Notes: generated by a model not told the origin, from the letters alone. A DNA stretch of 64,000 nt from Fagopyrum homotropicum (GCA_033239125.1 BSWB01000002.1:48953001-49017000); one strand, 5' to 3'; numbered from the stretch's first letter, positions 46,501-57,005 are shown. Made by a program: numbers and translations.

Positions 46501-48661
46501 GCTAAGATTGCATAGGAAAGCCATTGGCTATACTATTGATGATTTGGTTGGCATTAAACCTTCTTTGTGCATGCATAAGATATTGATGGAAGATAACCAT
46601 AAACCCTCTATTGAACACCAAAGAAGATTGAATCCTATAATGAAAGAGGTAGTCAAGAAAGAGATCATTAAGTTGCTAGATGCGGGAATTATCTACCCTA
46701 TTTTGGATAGTAAGTGGGTTAGTCCCGTTCATGTAGTTCCTAAGAAGGGTGGGATGACTGTAGTGACTAATGAGAACAATGAACTAATCCCTACTAGGAC
46801 GGTTACGGGATGGAGGATGTGTATTAACTATAGGAAATTGAACATGGCCTCTAGGAAAGATCACTTTCCTCTTCCCTTCATTGACCAAATGCTAGAAAGG
46901 TTAGCTCAACATTCTCATTTTTGCTACTTAGATGGCTATAGTGGGTTCTTCCAAATCCCTATCCACCCCGATGACCAAGAGAAAACCACTTTTACATATC
47001 CATGGGGAACTTTTGCTTATAGGAGAATGCCATTTGGGTTGTGTAATGCACCCGCCACCTTCCAAAGGTGTATGATGGCTATCTTTTCGGAATACATTGA
47101 AAACATCATGGAAGTGTTTATGGATGATTTTTCTGTCTATGGTTCTTCCTTTGATAATTGCTTGGCTAACTTGTCATTAGTATTGAAAAGATGTGAGGAG
47201 ACAAACCTTGTCTTGAATTGGGAAAAATGCCACTTCATGGTAAGTGAAGGTATTGTGTTAGGACACTTGGTGTCTAACCGTGGCATTGAGGTTGATAGGG
47301 CCAAGATTGAAACGATAGAGAAGTTGCCACCACCTACCTCGGTGAAGGGGGTAAGGAGTTTCTTAGGGCATGCCGGTTTTTACCGGAGGTTTATTAAAGA
47401 CTTCTCTAAAATTTCTAAGCCTCTTACTAACCTACTAATGAAAGATGTTGAGTTTGTTTTCTCCAAGGATTGCCTTGAGGCTTTTTGTAGGTTGAAGAGC
47501 GCTTTGATCTCCGCACCTATCATGCAACCTCCGGATTGGAGTTTACCGTTTGAAATCATGTGTGATGCGAGTGGTGTAGCAGTTGGGGCTGTTTTGGAGC
47601 AAAGGAAAAATGGGCGCACAAATGCCATTTATTATGCTAGCAAGACGCTAGATGATGCCCAACTCAATTATGCTACCACCGAGAAAGAGTTGCTAGCGGT
47701 TGTGTATGCATTTGAGAAGTTCCGCTCATATCTTGTTGGAGGGAAGGTCATAGTGTATACGGATCATGCTGCGATCCGTTATCTACTTACAAAGAAGGAT
47801 GCCAAGCCAAGGTTGATTCGGTGGATCCTTCTTCTTCAAGAGTTTGATTTGGAAATCCGGGACAAGAAGGGGTCCGAAAACTCTGTGGCGGATCACCTTA
47901 GTAGACTCCCACCATTGGAGCTCGAGAGAGATGACATCCCGATTGATGACTCGTTCCGGGATGAGCAATTGCAAATGGTGGAAGAATGCTTGTTCCAAGT
48001 GTCTAGAGAAAGTGAGCCATGGTATGCCGACATTGTGAACTATCTTGTGTGTGAGGAAGTGCCTCCCGGATTGACATATGCCCAAAGAAAGAAGTTCTTC
48101 AAAGATGTGAGGCACTACTATTGGAGTGAACCACTTTTGTTCAAGAGAGGGACGGATGGAATGTTTAGAAGATGCATACCGGAGGATGAGGTGGAGAGTG
48201 TGATCCGCCATTGTCATTCCTTGCCATGTGGAGGGCATGCTAGCTCACATAAGACATGTGCAAAGGTGTTGCAATCGAGCTTCTTTTGGCCAAGTTTGTT
48301 CAAGGATGTGCAAAGCTTTGTGGTAGCTTGTGATGCTTGCCAAAGGACGGGCAACATCTCAAGGAGGAATGAGATGCCCTTGAACAACATACAAGAAGTG
48401 GAGATATTTGATGTGTGGGGTGTGGACTTCATGGGACCCTTCCCTTCTTCATATGGAAACCTCTACATCCTATTGGCCGTTGATTATGTTTCAAGATGGG
48501 TGGAGGCAATCGCCTCTCCTACAAATGATGCCAAGGTTGTGGTACGGTTCTTCAACCGAGTGATCTTCCCTAGGTTTGGAACACCAAGGGTGATCATAAG
48601 TGATGGAGGGAAGCACTTCACTAATAGGAACTTTGGGCACTTTTGGCTAAGTATGGGGTGA
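43547..48661 (+). CDS. Gag-Pol polyprotein of Athila B (1704 aa, cut short in integrase)
   Basis: The start at 43547 is the first ATG followed by the conserved MRRSRGKDLAPF. By residue: coiled-coil-like (about 33-85) and poly-Pro; Retrotrans_gag (about 146-300, FPPSKTTELRGKIN, SWERFKDLLLDC); Asn-rich tail (about 389-421); aspartic protease with DLGASVSII (about 675) and ILGRPFLATSG; linker carrying the palindrome motif (about 864-905); RT with MCINYRKLN (about 1090), GTFAYRRMPFGLCNAPATFQ and FMDD (about 1190); RNase H (CDASGVAVGA, about 1338; TDHAAIRYLL); integrase zinc domain (HCHSLPCGGH, about 1554), first Asp in VWGVDFMGPF and second in IISDGGKHF. Gag and Pol share one frame. A single-base loss in a T run near 48640 throws the frame off before the catalytic Glu; the end continues at 48643-49293. 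Confidence 0.95.
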   Translation: MRRSRGKDLAPFDPEPEKTLRSRSKSIRKGKEMAGRDLQAELDEALEQIRIRDEALENERRLANERQEATRREIEEIRQALVQRELNRQQPPPPPPQPQPAAVNIRVVPIVMEEPQTLGQRMDPAQRAHRPGVNLGDPAAHDYELRPQVLQMIRHNQFGGMEGESPHQHLMNYEILMETLRPPRLESNNHKLRAFSFSLKDKALAWYQSIPQGRVGTWEEMTTEFLTKFFPPSKTTELRGKINAFVMKDRESLFKSWERFKDLLLDCPHHSIPKIELLEIYFKRLDEDSQFKLQSLSGGTLMEKHVDEAWEFVEKQALVIEKYSHRKSEGIKAGAYEVSEVTMSNFKLDAINNELKSLRELCATTLKNQATPQSQVQANLSSKEEDVSYMGRGNYNNYQGPRNFNNNRQFNNYRPNHNHPGFSYSNPDRALNPPASTSTIPPPKASQEPPPGFTQPPKDRTEMMFEQLLGRLSGLESTVTSISKAQKVLEAQVFQKAGKAHRDPGKLPGRTEDNPRGQVLAIKTRSGLSMKDPLPKENAKGKQVVVEEEKLQEDGGKSKDFEPTYVAPPPYKPPLPFPQSRVRALLDNHFGKFLELMSKLHINIPFMDAILGMPAYGKFLKEILSNKRKLEEYGEIRMTKRSSELIQTMKEEMPPKLRDPGSFCVPIGVGEVKYEALCDLGASVSIIPLALCNKVGLGEPKPVKMTLYMADRSITHPVGILEDIPVQLGKFYVPIDFVVLDIPTDYPVPIILGRPFLATSGCLVDCKNGILSFNIGEENIKFKLSTMMKGPTFDEDVFNIVEQEESREVVSSILIKDPLEKVLTLSLMEEGVEEACNEEIKALEALEKETIVETEDHEGMLNTCRFHGRGMYSMAVELSGKLQRASLATSTAVDVPRAVDPTVVPPEAALIDDQDSRSLEGSSFALDSSHPTLFGPSPLDKGPPKLELKPLPSHLKYAFLGDNSTYPVIVNACLNDDELAKLLHELRLHRKAIGYTIDDLVGIKPSLCMHKILMEDNHKPSIEHQRRLNPIMKEVVKKEIIKLLDAGIIYPILDSKWVSPVHVVPKKGGMTVVTNENNELIPTRTVTGWRMCINYRKLNMASRKDHFPLPFIDQMLERLAQHSHFCYLDGYSGFFQIPIHPDDQEKTTFTYPWGTFAYRRMPFGLCNAPATFQRCMMAIFSEYIENIMEVFMDDFSVYGSSFDNCLANLSLVLKRCEETNLVLNWEKCHFMVSEGIVLGHLVSNRGIEVDRAKIETIEKLPPPTSVKGVRSFLGHAGFYRRFIKDFSKISKPLTNLLMKDVEFVFSKDCLEAFCRLKSALISAPIMQPPDWSLPFEIMCDASGVAVGAVLEQRKNGRTNAIYYASKTLDDAQLNYATTEKELLAVVYAFEKFRSYLVGGKVIVYTDHAAIRYLLTKKDAKPRLIRWILLLQEFDLEIRDKKGSENSVADHLSRLPPLELERDDIPIDDSFRDEQLQMVEECLFQVSRESEPWYADIVNYLVCEEVPPGLTYAQRKKFFKDVRHYYWSEPLLFKRGTDGMFRRCIPEDEVESVIRHCHSLPCGGHASSHKTCAKVLQSSFFWPSLFKDVQSFVVACDACQRTGNISRRNEMPLNNIQEVEIFDVWGVDFMGPFPSSYGNLYILLAVDYVSRWVEAIASPTNDAKVVVRFFNRVIFPRFGTPRVIISDGGKHFTNRNFGHFWLSMG
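46139..46262 (+). repeat. Palindrome cassette 3, in frame in the protease-RT linker of B
   Basis: CCACGG/CCGTGG half-sites and one perfect CCACGGCCGTGG core, translated without a stop as part of the polyprotein. The homologous linker in C carries C's own motif. Confidence 0.8.
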
Positions 48662-49293
48662 CTCATAAGGTGGCGACACCTTACCATCCCCAAACTAGTG
48701 GCCAAATGGAGATCTCCAACCGGGAGATAAAGGGAATCCTTGAGAAGACGGTCTCTAGGACGAGAAAGGATTGGGCTATGAAGCTCAATGATGCCTTGTG
48801 GGCATATAGAACCGCTTTCAAGACACCAATCGGCACCACTCCCTATAAGTTAGTCTATGGCAAGTCTTGCCACCTTCCGGTAGAAATGGAGCATAGAGCT
48901 TATTGGGCCATTAAGTGGCTAAATTTTGACCTCAAGGAGGCCGGAGAGAAGAGGTTGCTTGATATGAACGCCCTTGAGGAGATCCGGTTGGATGCCTATG
49001 AGAATGCCCGGATCTACAAGGAGAGGACCAAACGGTGGCATGACAAGCGCCTCATTCCTAAGGAGTTGAGTGAAGGCGACCTTGTCCTTCTCTTCAACTC
49101 AAGGCTGCGGCTCTTCCTCGGAAAGCTAAAGTCAAGGTGGACCGGGCCATATGTGGTGAAGAAGATCTTCCCCTATGGAGCTATTGAGATAGGAGGGGAG
49201 CATTGTAGAGATTTCAAGGTGAATGGGCACCAGTTGAGGAAGTATATCCCGGGAGCTCCGGTGAACATGATTGCCCCACTTCACCTTGAGTAG
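48643..49293 (+). pseudogene. Integrase C-terminal half of Athila B (frame-shifted)
   Basis: Picks up the integrase core one frame away from 43547-48661: AKYGVTHKVATPYHPQTSG with the catalytic Glu in QMEISNREIKG, then the conserved DALWAYRTAFKTPIGTTPYK and SCHLPVEMEHRAYWA segments, and a C-terminal domain with LLFNSRLRLFLGKLKSRW and GPYVVKKIFPYGAIEI, ending at a TAG at 49291-49293. The open stretch starts within the upstream frame by coincidence; no independent start is implied. Confidence 0.9.
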
Positions 49294-49701
49294 ACGCCCC
49301 CGAGTTTGGTCAAGCTAATGACCTTAAAGAAGCGCTTGATGGGAGGCAACCCATTGGTAACGTTTTCCCTTTTTCATTTTGTTTTCGTTTTTGATTTTTC
49401 TGTTTTTGTGTGTGTTTGGTGTGTTTTGTGTGTGTGCTAGAGTCTTGGTAGCATTGGAAGCCTTGCATGGCATGTGAATGATGATGATGAACCCCTCATC
49501 AATTATGGGTGGAGCGAACGCGGAACTTGGACGGCTAGCGGCGCCTAGCGCGGGTCCCGACGCCTTGATGAACACTTAGAGCTCTCTACCATTGTTGATA
49601 GGATCATCCAACATCAATTCCACTTGAGTAATCCCAAATACCATAGCAAACCATTTTTACATTGTGAGAACCCTCTTTCACTCTTCTTTACTTCATTTAC
49701 A

Positions 49702-49737
49702 CATTAGGGACAATGTGTTTCTAAGTATGGGGTGGGG
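49702..49737 (+). promoter_or_regulatory. Internal polypurine tract and palindrome of Athila B
   Basis: CATTAGGGACAATG followed by AAGTATGGGGTGGGG, 1.2 kb before the 3' LTR. The octamer AAGTATGG recurs in the terminal tract. The pairing is conserved in C (11001-11041). Confidence 0.5.
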
Positions 49738-50955
49738 TTTGCATGATCTTTTGCATGATTAGCATCTAGGGTAGTTTAATATTATTATCACATGTCTTGC
49801 ATTGTATATACTCATTTTGAAAAATCCAAAAAAATCAGAAAATTTAAAATTTTTGTGCTTTCTAGGCTTGGATATGACCCTAATGATGAATCTTGTCTTG
49901 TGGATTGGCTATGGATGGCCTTATGTGTTAAATTTATGAATGGCATATGTGGACTTGAAGTACTTCTCTTGAATCCCATGAATGATTTGTGATCATGATG
50001 TTTGCCTAGGATGGATTGAGTATTGAAAGTCGAAATTACGTGCTAGTTCTTACACACCATCTAGGAATGAATGAGGCAATTCATCTTTCTCTTTTTCTCA
50101 TCTTGATCATGATGTTTGAGCACCTCAATTGATATAAATTTGACCTCTTTTGACCCATCCGGGAATAGGAGCATGTTAGTGTGTTGATGTGTGTGAAAAG
50201 CAAGTGTGAGGTGAAGATGTTGATGAAAGAATGCCATGAATAAAATGCTGAATTTGTTGTGAAAGTGTAGACAAAAATATAGGTTTGGGGACATTGGTTT
50301 AAATGACAAGTAACTCGGCACACTTCACATAATCGGGTGTTGGTGCCTTGCCAAAGTCAAATAAACCGATAGTCCTAACGAGCTTTGGTATGTGTGCCCG
50401 GTGTGGATGCACCTCGAAAAATAGAAAAAGCCCGAGGATGGCTAATCACCAAGGTTTCGGCTTTTGTACACCAATGCCATTGTCTCAAAAATAAGTGAAG
50501 AAAAAAAGAAAAGAAAGAAAAGATGGAGAAAATATACACTTGAGGGAAGTTGATCGAGGACAAAATTGTGGAGTTAGTTCCATTCTCGGATTAGCATCAT
50601 ATAGCCTAGAAAAATCCCCACCTAATCACAACGTTTCTTGGCCTTTTATTTCATAAGACCTTATGACTTATTTGCATGTTTGTAAGACTTAGTAATTTAG
50701 ATTGGATATGCTCTTGATCATCTTGACTTCTTCATTTTTACATTTCATGCATGCTTTCGAGTTAAGTATAATTGTCTTTCCGTGCCTTCATTTGTTTGAT
50801 ACATAATTGCTTGTCCGTTGCCATGAAACATGACTATGAAGGTGATCCAATAGTAGAAGCACAAACCCAAAAAGATTTTGCCATTTTTCTGCATACATAA
50901 ATCATGTCATCTCTTAGTCTATAGTTGGGAATTTGCTCGGGGACGAGCAAACCTT

Positions 50956-50971
50956 AAGTATGGGGTATTTT
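50956..50971 (+). promoter_or_regulatory. Terminal polypurine tract of Athila B
   Basis: AAGTATGGGGTATTTT immediately before the 3' LTR; expected plus-strand primer. Confidence 0.7.
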
Positions 50972-52797
50972 TGATAACACGATTTATGACTTAGGTTTAG
51001 GTAGTCAGTTAGATAGATTTCTCACTCATTGATGCATGGTTTAGCAATAGTTCACGACGTTTGCACTCAATTCACGTATTTTGTCGAGATAGACGTCTAC
51101 ACGGACTTTTGCATTGCTTTGCAGGTATTTTGGGAGATTTAGGAGCTTAATCGATATGTTTGAGGATCGTTCATCAAGACGACACACCCTCGGACTCATT
51201 AGGATGTAAGCTAGAGGCTAAGGAGGACTCATGGAACCTTGTCAACACAAGCCATGCACCAAATCGTGGCTTGATGATCCATATAGTGCAGAAACACCAA
51301 ACCACGGTCACTGAAGGTCCACGGCCGTGGAACCAACCGTGGTTTTTGCCAGACGGTTGTGACAGCTGTGCCACGATCTCTTGGCCTTCTCTAGCATGGT
51401 GGTAGTATAAAAGTGCTCCTGCAAGGCTGAGGAAAAGGCATCTTGGAGCAGCCCTCCATTATCCACTACCATTCTCTCCCACACTCTCTCAACAAGAAGA
51501 TTCTCTAAGGAGGGAAACACCATTGAAGGAGGAGAAGAGCTCCATTGGAGAAGAGAAGAAGAACACACCATTGCTAGACTTTGATAGCTTTTGTAGTGAA
51601 GAATTTCGGAATCGATTTCTAGAGTTGTATGAACCATTTAAACCTTCTTTTGGAAGGGTTGTGACTCATTCTAATCTTACTTTCAGCTTGGTTTGGTTTA
51701 CTTCACTTGTTCATCCCTTTCTCTTCATTATCTTGCAAATGGAAGCCATGATTTTATGCTTGATGATTTCGATTGTTATGATGCATGTTGTAGGCTAAAT
51801 AGATGCGATTCTAGGGTAAGGAAAGGATGGTTATGGCTAAGACTATGATAGGATGAACTTAGATTTACCTTTGGATGACTTGTTTACTTGAACGAAGCCT
51901 CTGTTGGAGTCCATGGTTAGTTCTTGCCATTCCACGGCCGTGGAAGGTGTAGAACAGCCCGTGGTTTCCCTGACTCGATGGATCTAAGTTCTAGATTGTT
52001 AAGATGTTGAAATCCTAGTGTTTGTTAAGTTAAATCTATCCTAGGGTGACCTAGTGTTAGCAACTAAGTGTTAGAAGAGACCTACCCGGCGATTCTTACT
52101 CTTAGATTTCGAAGATGACAAACTCTAGGTAGTGGTGAGCCTCATAAGCCGCCATTGGACTAAGTGTGCTAGGATAGTTGTCTAGGACTAACCCTTTCGA
52201 GACTTACCCGGTGAGGATAGGTTAGATCCCTAGGTGACAATCCGGTTTGTGTAGAATTCCATCCCTTAGGCTCTTTGAGACTTACCCCGTGATGAGACCT
52301 TAGGAACGGACTAGTGGACCATGAGACCTACCCGGTGATTGATCCCAATCTAGAAACACTCATTCCCAATATATCATAGTTAATCCAAGGAATGATTAGA
52401 TAGCTTGAGTCCTATGCCATAACCGGAATTTCCAACCTCTAGAATCCGCTTTTCTCTCTTTGATCTCGTATCTCGTTTTAGCTTGTTTGTTTGTTTCGAT
52501 TTGTTAGCTTAGTTGATTGCTTATTTCGCATGATTCGTGATCTTTGATTGATCACCTAAAACCCACCAAAAATATTTGAGATTTTCATTTCTTTATTCCC
52601 TTTTCTTTTCTTAGGCTTAGATATTCACTAGACTTAATCACTAATCAAATCAATCTCACCTTAGTCTTTGTATTCGACCTCGGAATACTATCCCTACTAC
52701 AAACGTCCCATACACTGCGGGTTCGCTAGGAGTTAGGAGAAATATAACGAGTATAAATTTAAAGCTTATTGCGTGCACACACGTTCTTAGCGTAACA
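50972..52797 (+). repeat. 3' LTR of Athila B (1826 bp)
   Basis: Aligned with 41583-43405 along its whole length. It ends AGCGTAACA and is followed by the GTATA duplication. TATAAAAG at 51406-51413. Confidence 0.95.
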
Positions 52798-53690
52798 GTA
52801 TACATATTATGGGATGAGAACTGGAGATATATTAGTATTGAGCTTTGTATCCCCCCCCCCCCGGCTACAAACTCAACTAAGTAGATGTTGGAGTGTAATG
52901 TCATGAATCGAGCACTAGGCAATGTAGGTGGCTCTAAGCTTCTTGTTTTGTGCATGTTGCTTGAGAAAGTGATAATCGAGTGATAGATGCTTAAATCGAT
53001 AGTGTAGGAATGGATTAACAACAATGTAGGTGGCTCTAAGGTTGTCACACCTTAGAGTTGATAGATGAGACAATGGTATATGAAGTTTAACAAAAAGAGA
53101 TTGAATCTAGACTATTTCACTGGTTGCTTCAGAAATGACTCTATATTTTACTTTTGAAGAGTGTGTGACGGTGTCTTGTTTGCATGAACTCCAAGAAATT
53201 AGATTCTTGCCATGAAAAATGCAATAGGCTCCAAATGATCTTCTATCAAGTTTATTACCTCCCCAGTTTGCATAAAAAAAGGCAGATAAGGTGGTGTTCT
53301 TGACAAACAATATAGTGAAATGAAGATCAACTATTGCATTTAGGTATCGAAAGATCCATTTAACAGCTTGTCAATGATGTTGAGTGAGATTATGCATAGA
53401 CTGACTTACTTTGTTGACAACAAAGGAAATATCTAGACGAGTGAAGCAGACCACCAACATGCTTCAATAAAATGTGGAGTCACTTATTGGATCAGCCAAG
53501 ACAGATGGATCCTAATCTGAGGCCATAGGAGTGGCCACTGACTTAGAGTTTGACATCTCTGATTGATGAATTAGGCCTTTGATGTGTTTCGATTGAGAGA
53601 GATGTAAGCCATTTGAGTCTCTCTTGATTTCAATACCCCAAAAATAATGAGCAGGTCCTAAATCCTTGACAAAAAAAATTGTTATATAAT
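52798..53690 (-). pseudogene. Ty1/copia RT-RNase H fragment (tandem copy 2, right part)
   Basis: Minus strand, from 53680 leftwards: an FLGIEIKRD-like stretch, LHLSQSKHIKDL, SVATPMASD (RT C-terminus), VNKVSQSMH, then RNase H with TTLSAFFYANWGGNK, CIFHGKNLISWSS and AEYR-like text. Frame changes and stops are present. A C12 run is at 52851-52862. It continues the copia fragment that element B interrupted. Confidence 0.7.
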
Positions 53691-54071
53691 GTTACAACAA
53701 ATTGAGATGATAGTCAATGGTTAGACAAAATAACCAATATGTCCATCAACATACACCAACACAAACACTAAATCATTTTCCAAGTGATGACATAACTGAT
53801 GTATCAACATGAGAGGGGATGATGAGAGGTCATCTCCAACACCTCATATACATGGCCCAATCATTAGCGTAAGAGCAAGAGCAATAAAGGAGAAGAAGTT
53901 GACATCATCTTCAAGGCCTATCATGGATGGATCCAGACCAAGATCAAGATCCATCCAAGAAGAGGCTGCTAGCTTATTGGCATCATGTGCATCTAAGGAG
54001 ACTCTACTTGTGTCTTAGTCTTCTTTAGTTACATTGATATCTATTGTTGAAGAGTCATACATGTGTGAAGA

Positions 54072-56197
54072 TTGTAACACCCGGAATTTTTGATTCCGTT
54101 ATGAGAGGCGTTAGAAGCCTTGAGCAAGGGCTACCGCCCTTGCGGCTTAGAAGGCCTGCAACCGCGGCCGTCCGCGACCGCGGCTTGGACGTTCCGCGGG
54201 GGCAGCGACACGACAGAACGGGAGTCGGGTCCGTTGTTCTTCCGACCTTTCATCTCCCCATTCATTTATGCCGAACACATTATTATGTGGTGATCCTTGG
54301 GCTGCTTGATCCTTGATCTCCTTCCATTGATGCAGCCATTTTCTCTCCCTATTCTCAATTAACGTTAATTCTTCTCATTTCCCTTCTTCTCCTTTCTCTC
54401 CTTCCTTCTCCCTCATCTCCTTCAGCTTCATCCTCCACCTTAGTGTTTCTCTCCTCTTAAAGCTGTCACGTGAAGGTTGGACTGCAGAGACGTGATCCAG
54501 AGTAAGTTCTTTCCTTCTTCTTCTTCTCTTCTTCTTCCTTTTTTCTTCTTGCACCTTTGAAGAGTGAGATCCATGGATTCACTCAAGAGAGAGTCTTCTC
54601 TTGTTCCTTCTTATGTCCTTGCATGCTTAGACCATGGAGGAAGGCTATTATCTTGTGGTGGAAGCTAAGAGACATTCACAGCATCAAAGGAGACAATATG
54701 AAGGCTGATGTACATCGAAGAACCAAAGAGTCGACGTTTCTGGACTATAGCCGCGGGGGCGGATCTTGTGAGCCGCGGGGGCAGATCCTACGAACCACGG
54801 GGGCGGCCTCTGCAAGCCGCGGGGGCAGACTTTGGGTCCTGCACACCGCAGGGGCGGCGTCTTGACACCGAAGGGGCGGTTTTTGCACCAATATGCCTCC
54901 CATCTCTTGTTCATTTCTTTCCTTTCCGCTTCCTTGATCTTGAACCATATTAGTAGCATGTTAGGATGGCTTAACATAGGTGATATGGAATGCCAAGTAG
55001 TGGCTTGACCCTTAGGGTTATCTTGTGAGAGTTGAGGGTATGTTGGTTGTGATATTGTGGCATGAACTCTTAGGATTGTGAGAATATTGGTTTGGGACTG
55101 AGTTGTTATGTTGGAAGCCTTTAAGGTAATGGACTGAGAGTATCATGTATCTTGTGTGTTTATGAGTGGCGAGGAATGTGAGCACTAGAGGTCTAAGGAA
55201 TTCTAGTTGGCTAGAGGGTTGATCTATCTTGAGTTGTGATTCTTTTGAGGATGTTGAGCCTAGAAGTCTAAGGACTTCTAGTTGACTAGAGTGATGTTGT
55301 TCTTATGAGGATGTTGAGCCTAGGAGTCTAAGGATTTCTAGTTGACTAGAGTGTTGTTTGATTCGTGTGCCTTGTCTTGAACAGGCGTTGTGCGTTTTTC
55401 CGAGGGAACTTGAGAGTGAGGTGATCGTTTGCGCTTCGGAGACTAGTAAGTCTACGGACTTACTTAGCTGGCTTCTTGTATGAGTGTGATGTGTATGAGC
55501 GGTGTTTGTTAGTTATGATAAACAACGAAACCGGATTAGGCCGACTTAATTATTTTACGCAATTGACCCAAGTGTACGATAACGGGTCATGACATCATCT
55601 GCCTAGCTCTTGCGAGAGTCTAGGAGGTTCCCTGTACCAGCCCAGACAGGTAGATGGTCAAATGCATTAGCACCATTCCTCGTTGGTAAACGGGATCAGG
55701 GGCGAGGTTTGAGAATCACTCATGTCACAAAATAAGTATCATTAGTAATGACATATCACCTGATTAAAGATAACAAAAATATTGAGTGTTGTATTTTGAT
55801 TGTGTATGTCGTGTGTTTGTGCTTCTACCTTTATACTTATGCATAGAATGTTAGCTAACGGTATTATACCGCCTTGTAGATGCCTTGCAGGTTAGAGAGG
55901 CGATCGGGTGATCCAGCGGTAGTGGGCAGCCGGGGTTCCGTGCATTATAGGACGGGACTGTTTATCTTATTTCACGTCTTTGAGACTGACGTTATTGTAT
56001 TTTGGTTTTAAGACTCGGCTGGTTTGTTTTGAGTTTGTACTTTTGTTTCCGCTCATGAAATAAAACTATGTTGTTTTGCCTTTTTATTTGTGCCGTGTTG
56101 CAAGGTCCGGTGAAGTTGTTGTCAAGCTAAGGGCCGGGACCCATTGTGAGGTCCCAGCTCGTAGCATTCCGAGTCCTCTAGGATTTGGGGTGTTACA
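54072..56197 (+). repeat. Solo LTR (2126 bp) with perfect AAGAT target duplication
   Basis: TGTAACACCCGGAATTTTTG...GGATTTGGGGTGTTACA, flanked by AAGAT at 54067-54071 and 56198-56202. No internal domain is present and gypsy D2 continues on both sides. GC-rich motif blocks lie at 54155-54215 (CCGCGGCCGTCCGCGACCGC) and 54750-54890 (repeated CCGCGGGGGC). The ends fit a Ty3/gypsy chromovirus LTR. Related LTRs are at 4951-21570 (split) and 28556-30239. Confidence 0.85.
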
Positions 56198-56291
56198 AAG
56201 ATGATCAAGGAAGCAAGGAAATGGACAGCCGAGATTTACAAGTGTCCAACCGAGATATTGATATATCTTGAGTCGAGATTATTACGAATCT

Positions 56292-56978
56292 TGTTGAGAT
56301 TTATATTAAATCTAGACAAGATTATAATTACTTATTTTTATACCTTTAAAGCTCTAAACATTCTAAAGATTTTAATTTTCTATCATATATTTTGTAGGAT
56401 TGTTTGTCTTTTATTTCTTAGGGAAATCTCGCCTATATATACCTATAGAGGTCGAGATTTACATGTTGTTGATTATTGATATTTTGAACCACATATATTG
56501 TGAGAACTCGTTGCTTCGTTTATGAAGTTTGCGTTTTATTCATCTCTACTCGATCAAAAAGAGAGCCTTTGATTGAATCGTTGTGAGTCCTTGCTAGGTT
56601 GTTCTTGTGTGTGTTAATCTCATTAGAGGTTGATGCTACTAGTCAAACTAGTCCCTCCTTGTGCTTACCTCAGTTTAGGAGAGTTGTGTAAGGTTGAAGA
56701 AGGAAGGGTTAAGGTAACTCTTTGTTGATGGTTTTGATCTAATTGTCAAGGTTCTATGCAAGTTTATATCTTGGTTCTATCTTCCTATATTTTCCAACGA
56801 TTTCATCCATTATCTTCTATAATCTTATCATTATCATCCATAACATTCACGTTCTCGTACTCCGAGTTTACACAAATATCGACCTTACCATTATGAAATT
56901 TGGCCCGAGATTTGCACCAAGATTCTTTTTGTTGTTGATTTTGTGGACTTCAATCTAGATCGGGAAACTACGACATCA
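56292..56978 (+). repeat. LTR of gypsy D2 (about 687 bp)
   Basis: TGTTGAGATTTA...CGACATCA, aligned with 24403-25080. It includes TATATATACCTATAGAGG (56433-56450), also seen in D1 (24536-24553). Confidence 0.65.
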
Positions 56979-56992
56979 ACCCCGCATTAAAG

Positions 56993-57005
56993 TGGTATCA
57001 GACTT
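56993..57005 (+). promoter_or_regulatory. Primer-binding site, initiator tRNA-Met type
   Basis: TGGTATCAGACTT, matching the usual TGGTATCAGAGC at the first ten bases, 14 nt after the LTR end. Confidence 0.6.

Larger units (their letters stand above)
49294..50971 (+). other. Non-coding 3' region of Athila B
   Basis: About 1.7 kb without a gene where C and F keep an envelope-like ORF. It contains the GGGAGGCAACCCA box (49338), the CATTAGGGACAATG palindrome (49702-49715) with the internal purine tract AAGTATGGGGTGGGG (49723-49737), and the LTR-proximal tract (50956-50971). Confidence 0.75.
41583..52797 (+). mobile_element. Young, nearly intact Athila-type retrotransposon B (11.2 kb)
   Basis: Both LTRs, primer site, gag-pol and purine tract are present. 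The target duplication GTATA (41578-41582 and 52798-52802) is perfect. I count about 20 substitutions and two small indels between the LTRs, near 1.1%, or roughly 0.4 million years at 1.3e-8 per site per year (inference). The uninterrupted insertion site survives as a paralogue at about 40101-40170. One frameshift in integrase is the only coding break seen. There is no envelope-like ORF. Confidence 0.95.

Noticed and set aside
54684..54977. Overlapping ORFs on both strands near 54.8 kb
   Set aside because: Composition artefact of the CCGCGGGGGC repeats in a solo LTR.
54072..56197. TGTAACACC/GGTGTTACA ends suggesting a DNA transposon with inverted repeats
   Set aside because: Inverted similarity extends only about ten bases, the target duplication is 5 bp, and related copies have varied starts (TGTGACAATC, TGTAATAACC). 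This fits an LTR.
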